Below, piece by piece: positions 1 to 9,600 of a stretch of 23,341 nt of DNA. Numbering within the stretch: the first letter of the stretch is position 1; each line of letters begins with the position of its first letter. Source of the stretch: Amoeboradix gromovi (taxonomy: Eukaryota > Sanchytriomycota > Sanchytriomycetes > Sanchytriales > Sanchytriaceae); the NCBI GenBank assembly GCA_018985225.1, contig JADGIF010000074.1:1-23341 (forward strand). Direction: 5' to 3'. Made by a program: the position numbers and the translations under genes. The notes below the pieces were generated by a model. That model was not told the DNA's origin, made no database searches, and was given only the letters and a program-made list of their open reading frames with translations.

Positions 1-2
1 TC

Positions 3-3000
3 AAACCATTGCTAGCCGGTGCAATGACAGAGCAAACTATGAGAAGACAAGGTGAACAGTTGAGCGAGCTACAGTCACAGATGGACGCAGCACTGACTGC
101 GAAGGTCCAGTTGGAGAATAACGCGAACGCTCTACTCAATGAACAGTATAAACTAAAAGAATTACTCAATTTATCAGCTATTACTAATAACGAGCAGTTA
201 GAGCAATTGCAATCGACACGATTAAGATTAAATGAATTGCAATCACTTTATGCAGAAAGTGAGCAATCTGTTAAATTATTGAATGAAAACATTCTTAATT
301 TGACTGTTGCTAAAACTAAATTAGAATCAGAATTAAGAGATACAAACACAGCGAATGCTGACTTGAATTCGAAGTTAAATCAACAGACCCAGTTGTTGAA
401 ACAGTCTGATGTTGAGATATCATTGTTAAAATCAGATGCTGTTAATAACGAAGATTTAATCAACAAGTTGAACAAATCGATTGCGCAGAGCAATAAGGAT
501 TACTCAAATTTGCAATCCGAACATGAGAAAGTACTTGGCGTTCAGAATCAATCTAATTCCACCAACAGTCAGTTGCAAGCTCAATACAAGCTGTTGCAAG
601 AGCAGTTTAAAGAGTTGCAGTCCAAGTACGATATACTAGTTACGTCTAAGGGTAAGTTGGAAGATTTATTGAATACCGCAAATTCTAATAATCAGCAATT
701 GACTACAGATTTTAACAAGCTACAGTCGGAATACAATAAGTTGAACAACGATCACGTGTTGCTGCTAAAACAGCAAGAGCAGTCTGACGGTTTGATCAAG
801 GAATTAAGTGCAGTAAAAAGAGATTTAAACTTAAAAGTACAAGGATTGCAAAGTGATTTAGATCAGACTATATTGTTAAAGACCCAATTGGAGTCTAAGT
901 CTTCGAAGCTTCAATCTGAGTTAGCGTCTCTAAATGATTTAATAAACAATAAAAATGACAGCCACTCAAAACAAGGTGAACTTATCAAATTAAAGGAATC
1001 TGAAGCCAAAAATTTGCTGCAACAAGTACAGCAGGTTACTAGCCAGTTAAATGAACTTAAACAGGTCCATTCTAATCAATTAAATGCTTTGAAGAACAAA
1101 CAAGATGAAGATTTGTTGCATTTAGAGAGTGTCTTGCAGTCTAAAAAACAGGTAGAGGTGAAATTGAGTTTAATCAGTAACGAACAATCTGAGTTACTGG
1201 AATTGAAGAATAAACTGGAGATTCAAAATAGAAGTATTACTGACAAATGTAATCAGTTGCAAAGCACTCTGGAGACTACAACCAGTGAACTTCAAACTAT
1301 AAAATTGAATAAACAATCCCAAGATAGTGTTTTGTCGGATACACAATCTAAATTGCAGGAATTAGAGTCAGCGATAACTAAATCAGAACATGAGCTCAAG
1401 TTGAATGCCAGATCTTTGCAGTCAAAGAATGATGAGTTAGATATGGCCAATCGCAAGTATTCTAAGATAGAATCACAATTGTTAAAGCTTCAATCAGAGT
1501 TGGATGCAAAGAACCAGGAGTTCGAGTCGCTCAATAGTTCCAGTGGAGCTACTAACAAACAGCTACAGGAACACTCTAATACTATCCAAACACTTCAGAA
1601 CCAATACAATATCGCTAACAGCGAACTATCTGCAAGTCAATCTAAATGCAAGCAGTTGATGGAATCATTGAGTCTGAAGTCATTGGAGATTGTGGAACTA
1701 GAGTCGAATATTAACGGACTGAACAATGTAAAACAAAGATTGACTGTAGAGCATGAAGACTTACTCCATGAGTTGGATGCAGGTAATGCTACAATAAGTA
1801 AACTGCAAAGAACTAACAAGCAGCTGGAATCTCAGTTGCAACAGGTACAGCACCAACACGACACATTAACAAAGACTATTGGTAATTTGGAATCCACAAA
1901 TAGTAAGCAGTTAGAGAAGAACCAGTTATTACAGCAGGAGTGCAACAACAAAGACGGAATCTATCAACAGTTGCTTAAACAAAAGAATGATGTGCAGTTG
2001 GAGTTAAAGAATTTGATTGATCAAATCGGGGAAGGAGGTAAAAACATTCATGATTTGAACAATAAATTAAAGAAGCAGACTCTTCTACTAGAGCAAAGTG
2101 AGGAGCAACTTCAATCTGAACTGCTACAAAATCAGCAGCACGTAATGAACTTGAATGGAATGAGAAATGAACTGCAAGATACAAGGATCAAGTACGAGGA
2201 AGAATTAGCTATCAAGGACCAAATGATGGATGAGACACGTCGATTGTTACTAAAAGAAATAAACGATCTAGGCAATCAAGTTGAGCAATGCCAGCAAACT
2301 ATAGCCACTCTAACCAACACAAACACCACGTTAAAGAACGAATTAAATGAATTATCATCAACGGCTAGCAATATCAGTAATCAGCAGCAGTTAGATGGCA
2401 GAAAGACAAAAAAATTGGAGCTTCAAATACAACAATTACAACAAGATGTTTTAAATAGCAACAACCAGAAGCAGCAGTTTGAAGAATTAAGCCAGCGTCA
2501 TGAAAAGAGATGTGCAGTCTTGCAGAAAGAGTCAGAGTTATATGAGCAGCAGTATGAGCAAGAACTGCAGAAAAAGAAATTGTTGGAACGTAAAAATGCT
2601 GAATTGCAAGAACAGTTGAATATTACTAGCAATGAAAAAGCGTTATTGCTAGAGTCTAATAAGAAGTTGAGCGTTGATGTAAACGATTTGAAAGAACAAT
2701 TGGACCTCTCTATTGAAAAGTACTCAATACTAGAACAGCAACCACAGGTCACTACGAATGGTGCAAGTATTGAAGAATTGGAGTCACTAGAACAACAACG
2801 CAGAGCATTGCAAATAAAGTTCAAATTGCAGGCTAGTGAAATGCTAGAATTGCAAAGTGAATTGGAATCTGTAAAAAACAAGAACAGCCAATTGACAACT
2901 CAAGTTAACGAATCCACTCACTTGTTAGAAGTTGCTAATACTAACAACGGGGCAATCGAAGCCAGGTTAAGGAAATCAGCATTAGAGAATAAGGAATTGG

Positions 3001-4382
3001 CTGGTAGATTAGCAAATGAAAGTGACTTGGTGAAGGAGTTGAACGAATTGATCAATCAAAATAGAGTTAAAAGTGATGGCTTATTGAATAAACTCGAGAA
3101 CATGGAAATGAGTAAGTTGAAGTTAGACAAGGAGTTGAGTTTATTAGTGATTAAATACAAAGAACAAGGTGTATTGAATGAGCAGTCAAATAACCAGATT
3201 AAGCAGTTTACAGCTCAGGTGCAGCAGCTGCAGCAATCTAACTCGCAATTAACGACTGAATTGGAAGAGTCTCATTATGACACTACTCAGTTAAAACAGC
3301 AGTTATCTAATGCTAACAACCAACTTCAGTCTCTACAGCAACAGATCAACAAGGTGAATGCGAACCATCAGGATGAATTCCAGCAATTCCAGATTAAGTG
3401 GACCGGTCAAATCAAGTTATTAAACAATGAACTAACGGAAGAGCAGGAGAAATCAAAGAGTTTTAAAGCATCATTGGATGAAGAGATTAACACCAGTAAC
3501 AAGTTAAGAGGCCAGTTGAATGAGTTAGAGGATTTGAAGGAATTGATAGCTACAAAACAATCTCAAATCGATTTGTTGAAGAAGTCAATTAGCGCCAGTG
3601 ACGATCATTTAAACCAACTGATGACTCAAATTAATAATAGTGCAGCTAACAACAAGGAGTTAAGAAGTAAAATTGACTCTGATGACGTGGAGATGGTGAG
3701 ACTAAACAAACTTATCAAAGAGCTAACTAAACAATTAGAAGAGCCAAGTAAGCATACTGGTGTTGATGAGGGAGCACTGCAACTGATTAGCAAAGACAGA
3801 GACACGTTACAAACATTACTAGAGGAGGAAAAGGAAGAAGGATTGATTCTAAAAGACAAGTTGAATAGATTAACTAATCAATTTAATGATCTTAACACCC
3901 AATTGGTTCGAGTTAACAGTGAATTAGAGAATACTAACCTAAACAACAGTCAGTTAGAAATCAAATTAAAAGAATCTAAAATGAGATTAATGGAATTAGA
4001 AGGAGCAACCAAGAAAATGGATTTGAAGGCCTCAAAGTATGTGGAAGACAGAATCAACGAATTGACTAATCAATTGAATGCAGAGCAAACAGAAAAAGAT
4101 GATTTTAGCAGACAATTACGAAAAGAAGTGAGAGAGAAGAGAGATCTGCTTATCAAATACGAAGATGGAGAGAAGAATAAGTTGAAACTACTCGAAGAAG
4201 TAACGAAATTGGAGTCCAAGTTAAAAACAGCAAAGAACAAGATGGAAGAAATGGATACAAATGAGAGCATGGTGCAATTGAGTATCAGAAAGATGCAAAG
4301 AGATCTGGATGAGTACATTGAGAAGAGCGATCGATTGGAAAAGGAAAATGAGAGATTAAAAATTAGAGCAGAGCGAGCATAA
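3..4382 (+). CDS. MYO1: Class II myosin heavy chain, coiled-coil tail (5' partial)
   Basis: The frame is already open at base 3 (AAA CCA TTG CTA) and reads KPLL. This tetrapeptide follows the IQ/light-chain-binding region and starts the rod in class II myosins, so the motor head lies upstream of the window. About 1,459 residues follow, almost entirely heptad coiled coil rich in Leu, Gln, Asn, Glu and Lys. Proline is nearly absent; breaks occur near bases 2745 (QQPQ) and 3745 (EEPSK). The last ~150 residues (KYVEDRINELTNQL, then REKRDLLIKYED) resemble the conserved C-terminal rod of fungal and animal myosin II. The known role is bipolar filament formation in the cytokinetic actomyosin ring. 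The tail is longer than the roughly 1,100-residue muscle rod; long tails are known in filamentous fungi. The gene converges with the septin gene, 23 bp between stops. Class assignment rests on the tail only, since no motor is visible. Confidence 0.85.
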   Translation, partial: KPLLAGAMTEQTMRRQGEQLSELQSQMDAALTAKVQLENNANALLNEQYKLKELLNLSAITNNEQLEQLQSTRLRLNELQSLYAESEQSVKLLNENILNLTVAKTKLESELRDTNTANADLNSKLNQQTQLLKQSDVEISLLKSDAVNNEDLINKLNKSIAQSNKDYSNLQSEHEKVLGVQNQSNSTNSQLQAQYKLLQEQFKELQSKYDILVTSKGKLEDLLNTANSNNQQLTTDFNKLQSEYNKLNNDHVLLLKQQEQSDGLIKELSAVKRDLNLKVQGLQSDLDQTILLKTQLESKSSKLQSELASLNDLINNKNDSHSKQGELIKLKESEAKNLLQQVQQVTSQLNELKQVHSNQLNALKNKQDEDLLHLESVLQSKKQVEVKLSLISNEQSELLELKNKLEIQNRSITDKCNQLQSTLETTTSELQTIKLNKQSQDSVLSDTQSKLQELESAITKSEHELKLNARSLQSKNDELDMANRKYSKIESQLLKLQSELDAKNQEFESLNSSSGATNKQLQEHSNTIQTLQNQYNIANSELSASQSKCKQLMESLSLKSLEIVELESNINGLNNVKQRLTVEHEDLLHELDAGNATISKLQRTNKQLESQLQQVQHQHDTLTKTIGNLESTNSKQLEKNQLLQQECNNKDGIYQQLLKQKNDVQLELKNLIDQIGEGGKNIHDLNNKLKKQTLLLEQSEEQLQSELLQNQQHVMNLNGMRNELQDTRIKYEEELAIKDQMMDETRRLLLKEINDLGNQVEQCQQTIATLTNTNTTLKNELNELSSTASNISNQQQLDGRKTKKLELQIQQLQQDVLNSNNQKQQFEELSQRHEKRCAVLQKESELYEQQYEQELQKKKLLERKNAELQEQLNITSNEKALLLESNKKLSVDVNDLKEQLDLSIEKYSILEQQPQVTTNGASIEELESLEQQRRALQIKFKLQASEMLELQSELESVKNKNSQLTTQVNESTHLLEVANTNNGAIEARLRKSALENKELAGRLANESDLVKELNELINQNRVKSDGLLNKLENMEMSKLKLDKELSLLVIKYKEQGVLNEQSNNQIKQFTAQVQQLQQSNSQLTTELEESHYDTTQLKQQLSNANNQLQSLQQQINKVNANHQDEFQQFQIKWTGQIKLLNNELTEEQEKSKSFKASLDEEINTSNKLRGQLNELEDLKELIATKQSQIDLLKKSISASDDHLNQLMTQINNSAANNKELRSKIDSDDVEMVRLNKLIKELTKQLEEPSKHTGVDEGALQLISKDRDTLQTLLEEEKEEGLILKDKLNRLTNQFNDLNTQLVRVNSELENTNLNNSQLEIKLKESKMRLMELEGATKKMDLKASKYVEDRINELTNQLNAEQTEKDDFSRQLRKEVREKRDLLIKYEDGEKNKLKLLEEVTKLESKLKTAKNKMEEMDTNESMVQLSIRKMQRDLDEYIEKSDRLEKENERLKIRAERA

Positions 4383-4386
4383 TAAA
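4381..4386 (+). promoter_or_regulatory. AATAAA poly(A) signal overlapping the myosin stop codon
   Basis: AATAAA shares its first two bases with the TAA stop of the myosin gene. Only 23 bp separate this stop from the stop of the convergent septin gene, so the myosin 3' UTR must run into the septin coding strand. Assignment as a poly(A) signal is by motif and position. Confidence 0.45.
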
Positions 4387-4405
4387 TTTTAATAATCAAA
4401 CATGC

Positions 4406-5371
4406 TTATTTACTCTTCATGGACTTGTACAAAGAATGAGTGCTATAGATACGGTCTGGATCAATGCTTTTATCTAAACCGGGCATATCGTATATAGATT
4501 TGGAAGATATGGCAGGAGAAGAGTTAGCGCTGGCGTCTACTGACATAGATTCTTCGATCGCTTGCTGTCGAGACAGTAGTTTATGAGTTCTGTACTTTTC
4601 ATAAAACTGAAGCTTTGTTATGTTCTTTAGAGCAAAGTAATTATTAACCAACAAACAGTGAATTAGGTGAACCAGATTTGTATGATTAGGATTCTTTATA
4701 TCCAAGTTTCCCCAAGCAAATTTCTTTCCAAGAAAATCCTCATCGTGGTCATCAGCATTACACACTAAGAAAGGAACTAGTTCCTGCATAGCTATGTCTT
4801 CTTCATATTGCACGCCTTCCTCTGGATCCATGAATGAAAATATTGGAATGTTTTCAGACTTTATTTTGTTGGATACTTTCAATTTCCATTCTTTGCGAAC
4901 GGCGCAGCTCATAGAGTCAGCATGAGATAGTACCGGAATCACATTAGCTACCAAGCACAATCTCTTTATTACTTCAATGTCACCAATCATATCTTGCATA
5001 GGACTAATTACATACAAAATACAGTCAACGAGTGAGTTTTTAAGCCCGGACTTTGGGGTTCTTTTGACTTTTAGCTCTTCTGAAAGCTCGGATTCATACT
5101 GGGTTTCAATATATTTTAAAATATCTGTCATTATTTCCAAGTCTTGTTTGTCATTAGGGTAAAATGAAAATCCTAGTGAATCAACTACCTTGAAGATGGT
5201 TTGATCGTTATTGTAATCAACGTTACTGGTAAACACTGTTAGATGGCCTTGCTGAACAACACTAGGAGTAACATCAAAATATTTGTAAATAGTATTTGTT
5301 AACGCAGTTTTACCGCTTCCTTTTCTGCCGACAACCATCAAGTTCAAACGATTTAAGCTAGTAGTCTTCAT
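4406..5371 (-). CDS. Divergent septin (GTP-binding cytoskeletal protein)
   Basis: This 321-residue protein starts MKTTSLNRLNLMVVG. G1/P-loop is GRKGSGKT at residues 15-22, G3 is DSLGF at 64-68 (septins usually DTPGF), followed by septin-like VDCILYVISP (115-124) and VIPVLSHAD (144-152) at G4. The septin-unique region gives FAWGNLDIKNPNHTNLVHLI, matching the family pattern of YPWG...nxxHxDFxxLR, then a YEKYR-like segment. Septins polymerise into rods and rings at division sites, consistent with the neighbouring myosin II gene. Oddities are G4 SHAD instead of AKAD, a very short N-terminus without a clear polybasic helix, and a Ser-rich C-terminal tail instead of a coiled coil. It is therefore a divergent paralogue, perhaps a terminal or regulatory subunit. 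The start is the first Met before the P-loop. I cannot assign a CDC3/10/11/12 orthology group. Confidence 0.85.
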   Translation of the reverse strand: MKTTSLNRLNLMVVGRKGSGKTALTNTIYKYFDVTPSVVQQGHLTVFTSNVDYNNDQTIFKVVDSLGFSFYPNDKQDLEIMTDILKYIETQYESELSEELKVKRTPKSGLKNSLVDCILYVISPMQDMIGDIEVIKRLCLVANVIPVLSHADSMSCAVRKEWKLKVSNKIKSENIPIFSFMDPEEGVQYEEDIAMQELVPFLVCNADDHDEDFLGKKFAWGNLDIKNPNHTNLVHLIHCLLVNNYFALKNITKLQFYEKYRTHKLLSRQQAIEESMSVDASANSSPAISSKSIYDMPGLDKSIDPDRIYSTHSLYKSMKSK

Positions 5372-5428
5372 TTTTCGTGGTTAGACTCGATTTGCTATTA
5401 AATACACTTGGTATTAATTAGGCACCAA

Positions 5429-5595
5429 TCACAGCTCCAAATTAAAAGTCTTGTCAACCAGAATATCAAAAATTTCCATAGAAAAACTGGAAATGCTAGT
5501 CGCTCCGTTACAATGGTCATTCATAATTTCGTTACTTTGAGACAGTACTTAACAAGGTTCTATAAATTTCAGATGCGTATCACCTACTAACATAT
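5429..5595 (-). pseudogene. TnpB/Fanzor-like relic 1, C-terminal end only
   Basis: The reverse strand from the TIR-element border encodes the C-terminal ~55 residues of the same family as relic 2 (17471-17876). Residue-by-residue alignment without gaps gives HLKFIEPC against CIKYLHPY. After a short variable stretch comes HCNGATSISSFS against RCNGASSTASFS, then FDILVDKTF against LDFLGNPDF. It has an internal in-frame TAA (bases 5549-5551 on the reverse strand) and ends at a TGA at 5429-5431. The match to relic 2 runs up to the CATATG that, in relic 2, lies just after the RuvC-III DRD motif. There it stops at the TIR element, with no recognisable upstream half on the other side. It is a dead fragment. 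Family identity is inherited from relic 2, because no zinc finger is left here. Confidence 0.6.
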
Positions 5596-5666
5596 GAGAC
5601 ATCAAATATAAAAACTGGACTAACTTTCTATAACAAGTTGGAACATTATCTCAGCTTTATTAATTT

Positions 5667-5728
5667 TATGGATTTAAGAGGCGAGTGGACATTCAGCTAG
5701 TTGCGGAGTTGACGAGTATAAAAGGAAA
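5667..5728 (+). promoter_or_regulatory. Conserved TATA block of the TIR element (copy 1)
   Basis: These 62 bp are identical to 12598-12659 (reverse strand) in copy 2, while flanking internal sequence differs by several substitutions and indels. The block ends with a consensus TATAAAAGG at 5717-5725, about 216 bp upstream of the ATG of the 58-codon ORF. A promoter role is inferred from the TATA box, the position and the conservation. Confidence 0.55.
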
Positions 5729-5791
5729 ATAGATATTCTGTACAGCTATTCTCTTACTCTTTCATCCAATCTTTATTTCAAATAAACCTCT

Positions 5792-5867
5792 GATTCATAA
5801 TACTAATTCATAGTACTAATTCATAATACTGATTCATAATACTGATTCATAATACTGATTCATAATA
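5792..5867 (+). repeat. 13-bp minisatellite, about 5.8 copies
   Basis: Tandem units of GATTCATAATACT follow one another with a few substitutions (AATTCATAATACT, AATTCATAGTACT). The array lies between the TATA block and the ORF, in the presumed transcript leader. It falls within the part missing from copy 2. Confidence 0.9.
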
Positions 5868-5940
5868 GGGTATATTTTCATTAAGAACTATCCAGAAAGA
5901 ACTGCCTTGCACATGAATAGAGACCTTTCCTAATAAAGTT

Positions 5941-6117
5941 ATGGCCAAGAGAAAGCAAAAGCTTTCATACACCAGTAAATCAAAGAAGTGTAGTGTCTGT
6001 GAGAATGAAATTGACAAGAGTAATGATGTTAGTATAACATTACAAAATGATACTAGAAAAGAGTATCGTCTAAGAAAATGCACCTTTTGCTTAGATGCTC
6101 AAGGACCTCATATCTAG
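5941..6117 (+). CDS. 58-residue basic protein with two CxxC pairs, carried by TIR element
   Basis: The ORF runs from ATG at 5941 to TAG at 6115-6117. An in-frame TGA upstream without another ATG makes this the only possible Met start. The product begins MAKRKQKLSYTSKSKKCSVC, strongly basic, and has CSVC at residues 17-20 and CTFC at 47-50, spaced like a zinc ribbon or treble clef. It ends LDAQGPHI. In copy 2 the last 35 codons remain open with the same stop, CTFC is retained, and only three residues change (V to A, T to S, G to R). This suggests a real protein rather than chance. A DNA-binding role in the element (end recognition or repression) is inference. The antisense frame here is also open, encoding a hydrophobic 78-residue chain, and cannot be fully excluded. 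I do not recognise the family. Confidence 0.5.
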   Translation: MAKRKQKLSYTSKSKKCSVCENEIDKSNDVSITLQNDTRKEYRLRKCTFCLDAQGPHI

Positions 6118-6249
6118 TTTTATTTTGAAGAGGGGATTGAAAGTAATGAAAGAAAATTGGTATAATAGAAGATCTTTTATTAATCATTTCATCCGTATGG
6201 AGCACCTCCTTTAAAAACGAGTTAGTCTAGTTTTTATATTTGGTGTCCC

Positions 6250-6604
6250 AAAGCGTAATACGAAAGAGAAAGTTAGCATTGAAGATAACCAAGAAGGCGA
6301 AACGTAGAAACATGGAATAGAAATTATATCTCAGTACTAAAAACGATTAGAGAGACTGCTTATAGACTTGAACATGTTAAATACCCATCTCTCCTTCCCT
6401 GAAATTGGGTTGAAGAATAAAAACACCACCACAGTCCAAAGGATTTTCGTGCATAGTTGCGAGAAAGATAATGAGCCAAGAAATTTAGTTTAAATCAAGG
6501 ATTGGCGTTTTTTAAGTATCTGCCTAGGAACAGGAAGATCTTTTCATAATGGTATCTCTTCCTCCGATGGGCTACTGTTTGGAAACTCACCCCAATTAGT
6601 CTAC
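6250..6604. other. Intergenic region between TIR element and MDM1-like gene
   Basis: These 355 bp hold the presumed promoter of the MDM1-like gene. I see no tRNA, repeat or recognisable protein. A run of about 50 open codons on the plus strand (6341-6493) and overlapping open runs on the minus strand have no recognisable motif. The missing upstream half of the adjacent Fanzor relic was looked for here and not found. Confidence 0.5.
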
Positions 6605-9600
6605 ATGATACGTTTAAAAAATATTTTTGCTCTAAGTTTACTTATTATTTTAACATACTATTTATTCAGCTTTATCATGATATTTATTGGGTTCATTTCT
6701 TTACTTTCTATTTGGTTTAAACTTAAATTAAATCCCAAGCCGTTTGTTCCTGAAATTCCATTTTTAACTATAAATTTGGAACATGACTCTAAAAGAATAG
6801 AATTGAAATATACCCCAGAGATAAACAAGCAAATCAAGGACCTACTCGAAATGATTGTAAAAACCTACTTCTCATGGCACTCTGAAATAAAATCTTTAAA
6901 CAAGGATTTTATTGAGACAGTGGAATACTTAATATTGAAAGCATTGGTAGACGTTGTCAACAGATGGAACGCAATTGATGTGGTTGCTTTTATTAACTCA
7001 AAAATACTTGTTATTTATCTAAATCATGTGAGACTACTTTGTCGCACTCGTCAACATCTCGATGGAGATAAGCCTCGTAGTTACACAAGATCTAAGGAGT
7101 TTGAAATAATGTTTGCTACTAAATATGCTGACATGGGTGATATTCATAAAGGTATTCAATTCTCTAGCGCTAGTATTGATCCTAGCTATGTTCGCCATAT
7201 TCTTAGCAATTTACTACAATGCGTCTTGCCTGCTGGTGAATATCAGTCATTGGCTTGTAAGACTATTGTTATAGAGATACTGACTAAGCTAATTGTTATT
7301 CCTATTTTAGACAAATGCGCTACAAAAGACTTTATAAACTCATTCATTGACATGTTCTGTATCCATTTGCTGCGCGAAATGAGAATGGTTAAAGAATTAC
7401 GAAGAGTGTTAGAAGCTAACTCACAGCAGTCTAGTACTATAAAATTAAAGAGCTATGACGAGTTTTTGCTAATGATTAATAATTGCCAAAACCTCCTGGA
7501 AGCCAAAAGAATCAGAGATCAAATAGTGATGGAAATAAGAAGAAAAAGATTAATAATAGGTGAAAAGAACAGCAATCAATCAGTAAATGGTGTGAAAGTC
7601 AAAAAACTAATTCAGTACACAAACAAGCTGGTATTGGCAAAAAGAAGAATAGAAAAGAGGATATTGAATCTAGGTGGTAATGTGCCAATGTACGAGCAAT
7701 CTAATGCAATGGAGTCTAGTTTACTGGCAGTCTTAAATAGTAGCGTAGGGTTAGCATACTTTTCAGAGTATTTGGATCTTCAGTCAGGGCAACAGGTTTT
7801 ATCATTGCATTTAGCGATGGAAGGTTTAAATCATCAGTTGAATATGTTCGATGAGTCAACTGGCGATTTTAATGCATTATCTGCAGACATCGCTATGATT
7901 ATAAACTTACATTTTGCAGAGAATGTCACACATTCACTTGCATTTCCTAGCAGCATAGATTCTGAACTAAGAAAGGTTATGGAATCATTAAAGCAGTCGA
8001 AATTAGATTTTGTATCATTTGCCATTGCTAGATCTATCTTGTATCAATTTATAGAAACGCAGTACTTTGAGAAGTTCAAAAAGTCTGATCTATGGCTTAG
8101 AATGTCTAATGAGTATGAACTGGACAAAAAGGAACTGATAGAGAGCGATAAGGAAGATTTGGAAGAAATGGAGGAATCCGAGCTGCTAGGAACAGATGCA
8201 GTTATAAATGTTCAAGGACAACTACAGCATATTGTAGATGACAATGAGGATGATAGCATTTATTCTGAACTGACTCCTGTCAGTGTTAATCCTTTGAGCA
8301 ATAACCAACCTGAATCCACAAGCGAAAATAGCACCCAAATACAGTCTATAACCTCTCAGATACAAGAACTAAATGATAAAATTGATAAGCTAAAGCAGCA
8401 TGAGGCGATCTTATCTACTTTGGTTAAAAGCCATGGTAAGAAAATAAAAAATAAATCAATATTAGATGTTGACGATGCCAAGGTATTGTTTAATACGCAA
8501 ACACTAGATAGTACCTTAAAAAGAGAATCTTCTATATCCAAGTCTAAAAGTACGTTTGTAATTAGAGCATTGGGTAGCGAGGATGAAAGCTACAAAATAT
8601 TAAAGAAGAGTTTGCAAGACGTGCAGCATGAGCAGCAAGAGCTACAAGCTAGTAAACTGGTATTGGAGAATCAAGGAAGAGATTTGTCGATTAAACCCGG
8701 CAGTGTGGACATTTATATTGATAGTTGGACAAGATCGAATGATGGGAGAAAGGAGTTCATTTTGTACTTGATTCGAGTTAAGATTCAAAACGGCAATTCA
8801 TGGAATATTTACAGAAGGTACAGCGAGTTTTTGGAGCTCTATGAGGCTTTGAAGATAGAGTTTCCGATGCTGCCTTATGAGTTGCCCTCTAAACGACCTA
8901 ACATGTTATATGTTGGACAATTGAAAGAGGAGCTAGCGTCCAGCAGACAATCAGGTCTAGAGTCATACATAAGAAACCTAACTCACCATGAGGATGTTTG
9001 TCAATCCACGGAATTTAGAAAGTTCTTGTCACAAGACATAGACAACACCAGGGTGGTCAGCACACCGAGATTAATACACGACTCAAGTGTAGACACAATA
9101 GAAGAATCCCCTAAAAAGGGATTTTCATCATTTATTAACAAATCCCCGATTTTTAGATCTAATAACTCAAGCATGAGCAATAAAGCAAGCAGCTCGGCAC
9201 TCAAGGAATCAAATGATGGAAATAGAGTAATAAGCGATCTGATATTAGAGCTCTTTGACTTGCAAGAATCTGTTTTTAGAAAACATGCGGTTAGCGTAAT
9301 ACTAAATCAGATATTCGGTGGGGTTATAGAAAAGAAGCTGCTGGAAAGTGTGCAACGACTTTGTTCCGAAGAAATGATTTTATTTTACTTGGACACCCTA
9401 AAGGATAAGTTATTTGCAGTTCAAGCATCAGAAACTGTTTGCAAATCAGAAGAGACCAGAATCAAGATAGAGCTGTTGTTTCCAGAGATATTTGGCGGAT
9501 TTTTGGGAAGGAACAACGCATTTAAAGCAGCCGGGAGAGTGTTTGATTCATTTCAAAATGATATTCTAAATTTGAATTTGATTACCACAATTTTAATAGA

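Larger units (their letters stand above)
5596..6249 (+). mobile_element. Short TIR transposable element (copy 1, 654 bp)
   Basis: The ends are inverted repeats: left GAGACATCAAATATAAAAAC..., right (reverse complement) GGGACACCAAATATAAAAAC..., matching at 27 of 30 positions. A second, shorter copy lies in opposite orientation at 12331-12729. Copy 1 holds, in order, a 62-bp block shared perfectly with copy 2 that contains a TATA box, a 13-bp tandem repeat, and a 58-codon ORF with two CxxC pairs. No transposase is present, so it is probably non-autonomous, or part of a family mobilised by an element elsewhere. No target duplication is visible (flanks ...CATAT and AAAGC). Its left border coincides with the truncation of the Fanzor relic. 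The superfamily cannot be named from TIRs that begin GGGACA or GAGACA. Confidence 0.8.

Noticed and set aside
5847-6083. Minus-strand 78-codon ORF antisense to the two-CxxC protein, hydrophobic
   Set aside because: It overlaps the TATA-driven, plus-strand ORF whose stop and CTFC are kept in copy 2. In copy 2 the antisense frame has lost its ATG and carries a V-to-E change in a hydrophobic stretch.
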